This document shows, piece after piece, positions 62,461 to 64,000 of a stretch of 64,000 nucleotides of DNA. Numbering within the stretch: position 1 is the first letter of the stretch; each line of letters begins with the position of its first letter. The translations under genes were made by a program, and so were the position numbers. The notes under the pieces are model-generated. The model had not been told where the DNA came from. It saw only the letters and a list, made by a program, of their open reading frames with translations, and did no database searches. Source of the DNA: CAVPFA01 sp963703655 (lineage in GTDB: Bacteria; Actinomycetota; Acidimicrobiia; Acidimicrobiales; Bog-793); assembly GCA_963703655.1 (NCBI GenBank), contig CAVPFA010000003.1, forward strand, positions 1,674,001 through 1,738,000. The letters run 5' to 3'.

Positions 62461-63807
62461 ATGAGACGCCACTCAACCAAAGCAACAGCCATAGTCCTGA
62501 TAGCCGCGGCGAGCGTTTTCTTCGTGTTTGCTTCGTCGGCACAGGCTCAGTCCCTCCTGACCAACAGCCCGACAAAGTTCCAAAAGGCGCAGGAGGCACT
62601 GGAACACCAGATCATCGCCCGTCAGGTCCAACTGGCCCTGCTGGGGACCGAGGTCGCCAACGCCGCCAACGTCACAACCCCTGACCGCACAGCTTTGGTC
62701 ATGGTCATCACCGATGAGCAGAGCGCTCTCGCCACCGACGCCACCAAGGCGGCTGCGGCGACGACTTTCGCTGGGCTCAAGGTCGTTCGCGGGGAGGTCG
62801 TCGGGGACGAAAGGGTGTACGCCGTCGTCACTGCCGAGGTGAACCTGGTGATCGCCGCAGACAACGACACGGTTACCGAAACCGGCTACACGAGCCTCAC
62901 CGCCGAGATTTCACCGCTGGTCACCGAGCTCGGCTCGACGCACGCCGCCAACCTTCTCTCCGACGTCACGTCTCGGGTCACCGCCGCCACGTCGTTGACC
63001 ACCGGCGTCTCAGCTGAGGCTCTCGCCCTCAGCCCGATGGGCTATCCCGGCAACGAGAGCCAGATCAAGACCTACTACTTCCAGCTCGGCCAGGTCGCAC
63101 GCGATCTCGGGATCGCCAAGAGCGACGTCAAGCAGATCGAAGCGATTGCCTTGGGGACACACAAGATTCACCTCCTGAAGCCCGTTCCGGTCACGACCAG
63201 CACAAAGTTCCAAAAGGCGCAGGAGGCACTGGAACATCAGATCATCGCCCGTCAGGTCCAACTGGCCCTGCTGGGGACCGAGGTCGCCAACGCCGCCAAC
63301 GTCACAACCCCTGACCGCACAGCTTTGGTCATGGTCATCACCGATGAGCAGAGCGCTCTCGCCACCGACGCCACCAAGGCGGCTGCGGCGACGACTTTCG
63401 CTGGGCTCAAGGTCGTTCGCGGGGAGGTCGTCGGGGACGAAAGGGTGTACGCCGTCGTCACTGCCGAGGTGAACCTGGTGATCGCCGCAGACAACGACAC
63501 GGTTACCGAAACCGGCTACACGAGCCTCACCGCCGAGATTTCACCGCTGGTCACCGAGCTCGGCTCGACGCACGCCGCCAACCTTCTCTCCGACGTCACG
63601 TCTCGGGTCACCGCCGCCACGTCGTTGACCACCGGCGTCTCAGCTGAGGCTCTCGCCCTCAGCCCGATGGGCTATCCCGGCAACGAGAGCCAGATCAAGA
63701 CCTACTACTTCCAGCTCGGCCAGGTCGCACGCGATCTCGGGATCGCCAAGAGCGACGTCAAGCAGATCGAAGCTATTGCCTTGGGGACACACACGCTCCA
63801 CGTCTGA
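62461..63807 (+). CDS. secreted protein with two nearly identical ~197-residue repeats
   Basis: A 448-residue protein. The first 30 residues are a signal peptide (MRRHSTKATAIVLIAAAS, then FASSAQAQ). Residues 38-234 and 248-444 are the same domain twice, separated by a short linker (LLKPVPVTTS). Each copy starts TKFQKAQEALEHQIIARQ and is rich in Ala, Thr and Val with alternating helical and strand-like runs. No Cys is present. I do not recognise the family. The copies encode the same protein sequence although the DNA differs at two positions. Confidence 0.85.
   Translation: MRRHSTKATAIVLIAAASVFFVFASSAQAQSLLTNSPTKFQKAQEALEHQIIARQVQLALLGTEVANAANVTTPDRTALVMVITDEQSALATDATKAAAATTFAGLKVVRGEVVGDERVYAVVTAEVNLVIAADNDTVTETGYTSLTAEISPLVTELGSTHAANLLSDVTSRVTAATSLTTGVSAEALALSPMGYPGNESQIKTYYFQLGQVARDLGIAKSDVKQIEAIALGTHKIHLLKPVPVTTSTKFQKAQEALEHQIIARQVQLALLGTEVANAANVTTPDRTALVMVITDEQSALATDATKAAAATTFAGLKVVRGEVVGDERVYAVVTAEVNLVIAADNDTVTETGYTSLTAEISPLVTELGSTHAANLLSDVTSRVTAATSLTTGVSAEALALSPMGYPGNESQIKTYYFQLGQVARDLGIAKSDVKQIEAIALGTHTLHV
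62572..63793 (+). repeat. 592-bp direct repeat, 630-bp period, two copies
   Basis: Copy 1 is 62572-63163 and copy 2 is 63202-63793. The only differences I find are 62607 C versus 63237 T and 63144 G versus 63774 T, both synonymous (His and Ala codons). The duplication is in frame and within one gene. Confidence 0.95.
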
Positions 63808-63902
63808 AACCCGGTTCCATGCGACGCCGGGACGACCACCGCAGCCAGGTCGACCCGCTCGCCGGGTGGCGCGTCCCAGTCACCCATAACGAGCCGAGCG
63901 GG

Positions 63903-63940
63903 CAAGATGCCCCCCACTGATCCAAGTGGGGGGCATCTTG
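63903..63940. terminator. strong hairpin terminator
   Basis: A perfect 16-bp stem, CAAGATGCCCCCCACT (63903-63918) with its complement (63925-63940), around a 6-base loop. It lies about 95 bases after the stop of the duplicated gene. There is no T-tract, so it may act on both strands or with Rho. Confidence 0.75.
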
Positions 63941-64000
63941 GTACCTCGTACCGGCTCGGTGGTCTTGCCAACCCGCAAGCCGCAGCGAGAAGATGCAGCT

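Noticed and set aside
62622..63500. Two identical 82-residue frames opposite the duplicated secreted protein
   Set aside because: They are the antisense reading of the two repeat copies and appear twice only because the repeat does.
62572..63793. CRISPR or satellite-like array
   Set aside because: There are only two 592-bp units inside one reading frame; no short regularly spaced repeats exist in the window.

Overview
The window is 64 kb of high-GC DNA with many GTG and some TTG starts, Shine-Dalgarno sites of the GGAGG type, and Liv-type and acyl-CoA catabolic genes. This suggests a chromosome segment of an actinobacterium, possibly a deep-branching soil or water lineage such as Acidimicrobiia. 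The placement is inferred from gene content only. No rRNA, tRNA, CRISPR array, transposase or phage gene was seen.

Positions 1-48,975 form one large catabolic island for an unidentified organic compound. It encodes five amidohydrolase_2 enzymes, six acyl-CoA dehydrogenases, two CaiB/BaiF CoA-transferases, one AMP-dependent acyl-CoA ligase and two PaaK-like ligases. It also encodes two enoyl-CoA hydratases, a DUF35 protein plus thiolase pair, a P450, two TauD-type dioxygenases, two luciferase-like flavin monooxygenases, two RidA-like proteins, two SnoaL-like proteins, short-chain dehydrogenases, an aldehyde dehydrogenase, a D-2-hydroxyacid dehydrogenase, a cyclase-family hydrolase and two gamma-glutamyltransferase-like proteins. 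Uptake is probably by a Liv-type ABC system: a binding protein at 3.3 kb and an operon at 25.7-34.9 kb. In that operon LivH, LivM and LivG are one polypeptide, and LivF is fused behind a major-facilitator (MFS) membrane domain.

Almost every transcript start in this island carries a related 14-bp motif (consensus about AAWWSAGTRTACY, core GTRTAC). I found 15 copies, including one upstream of the only regulator in the island, a GntR/FCD protein at 40.1-40.9 kb. The simplest reading is a single autoregulated regulon spanning about 48 kb. The inducer and substrate are not visible.

From 49 kb on the character changes to an accessory region: a MazEF-type toxin-antitoxin pair, a 1,313-residue redox fusion (ferritin-like, two CDGSH Fe-S motifs, a 4Fe-4S-like segment, truncated globin), broken gene remnants, an ATP-dependent DNA ligase, an AbiE-like pair, a HipBA module with palindromic operators, an ABC-2 export pair, an isochorismatase-like hydrolase, and a secreted protein made of a recently duplicated 592-bp unit.

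Nine genes each appear broken by one single-base indel, mostly in G/C runs or GCGC stretches. Each reads cleanly in two adjacent frames that rejoin a family-consistent protein. I treat these mainly as probable sequencing or assembly errors and annotate the genes across the shift.
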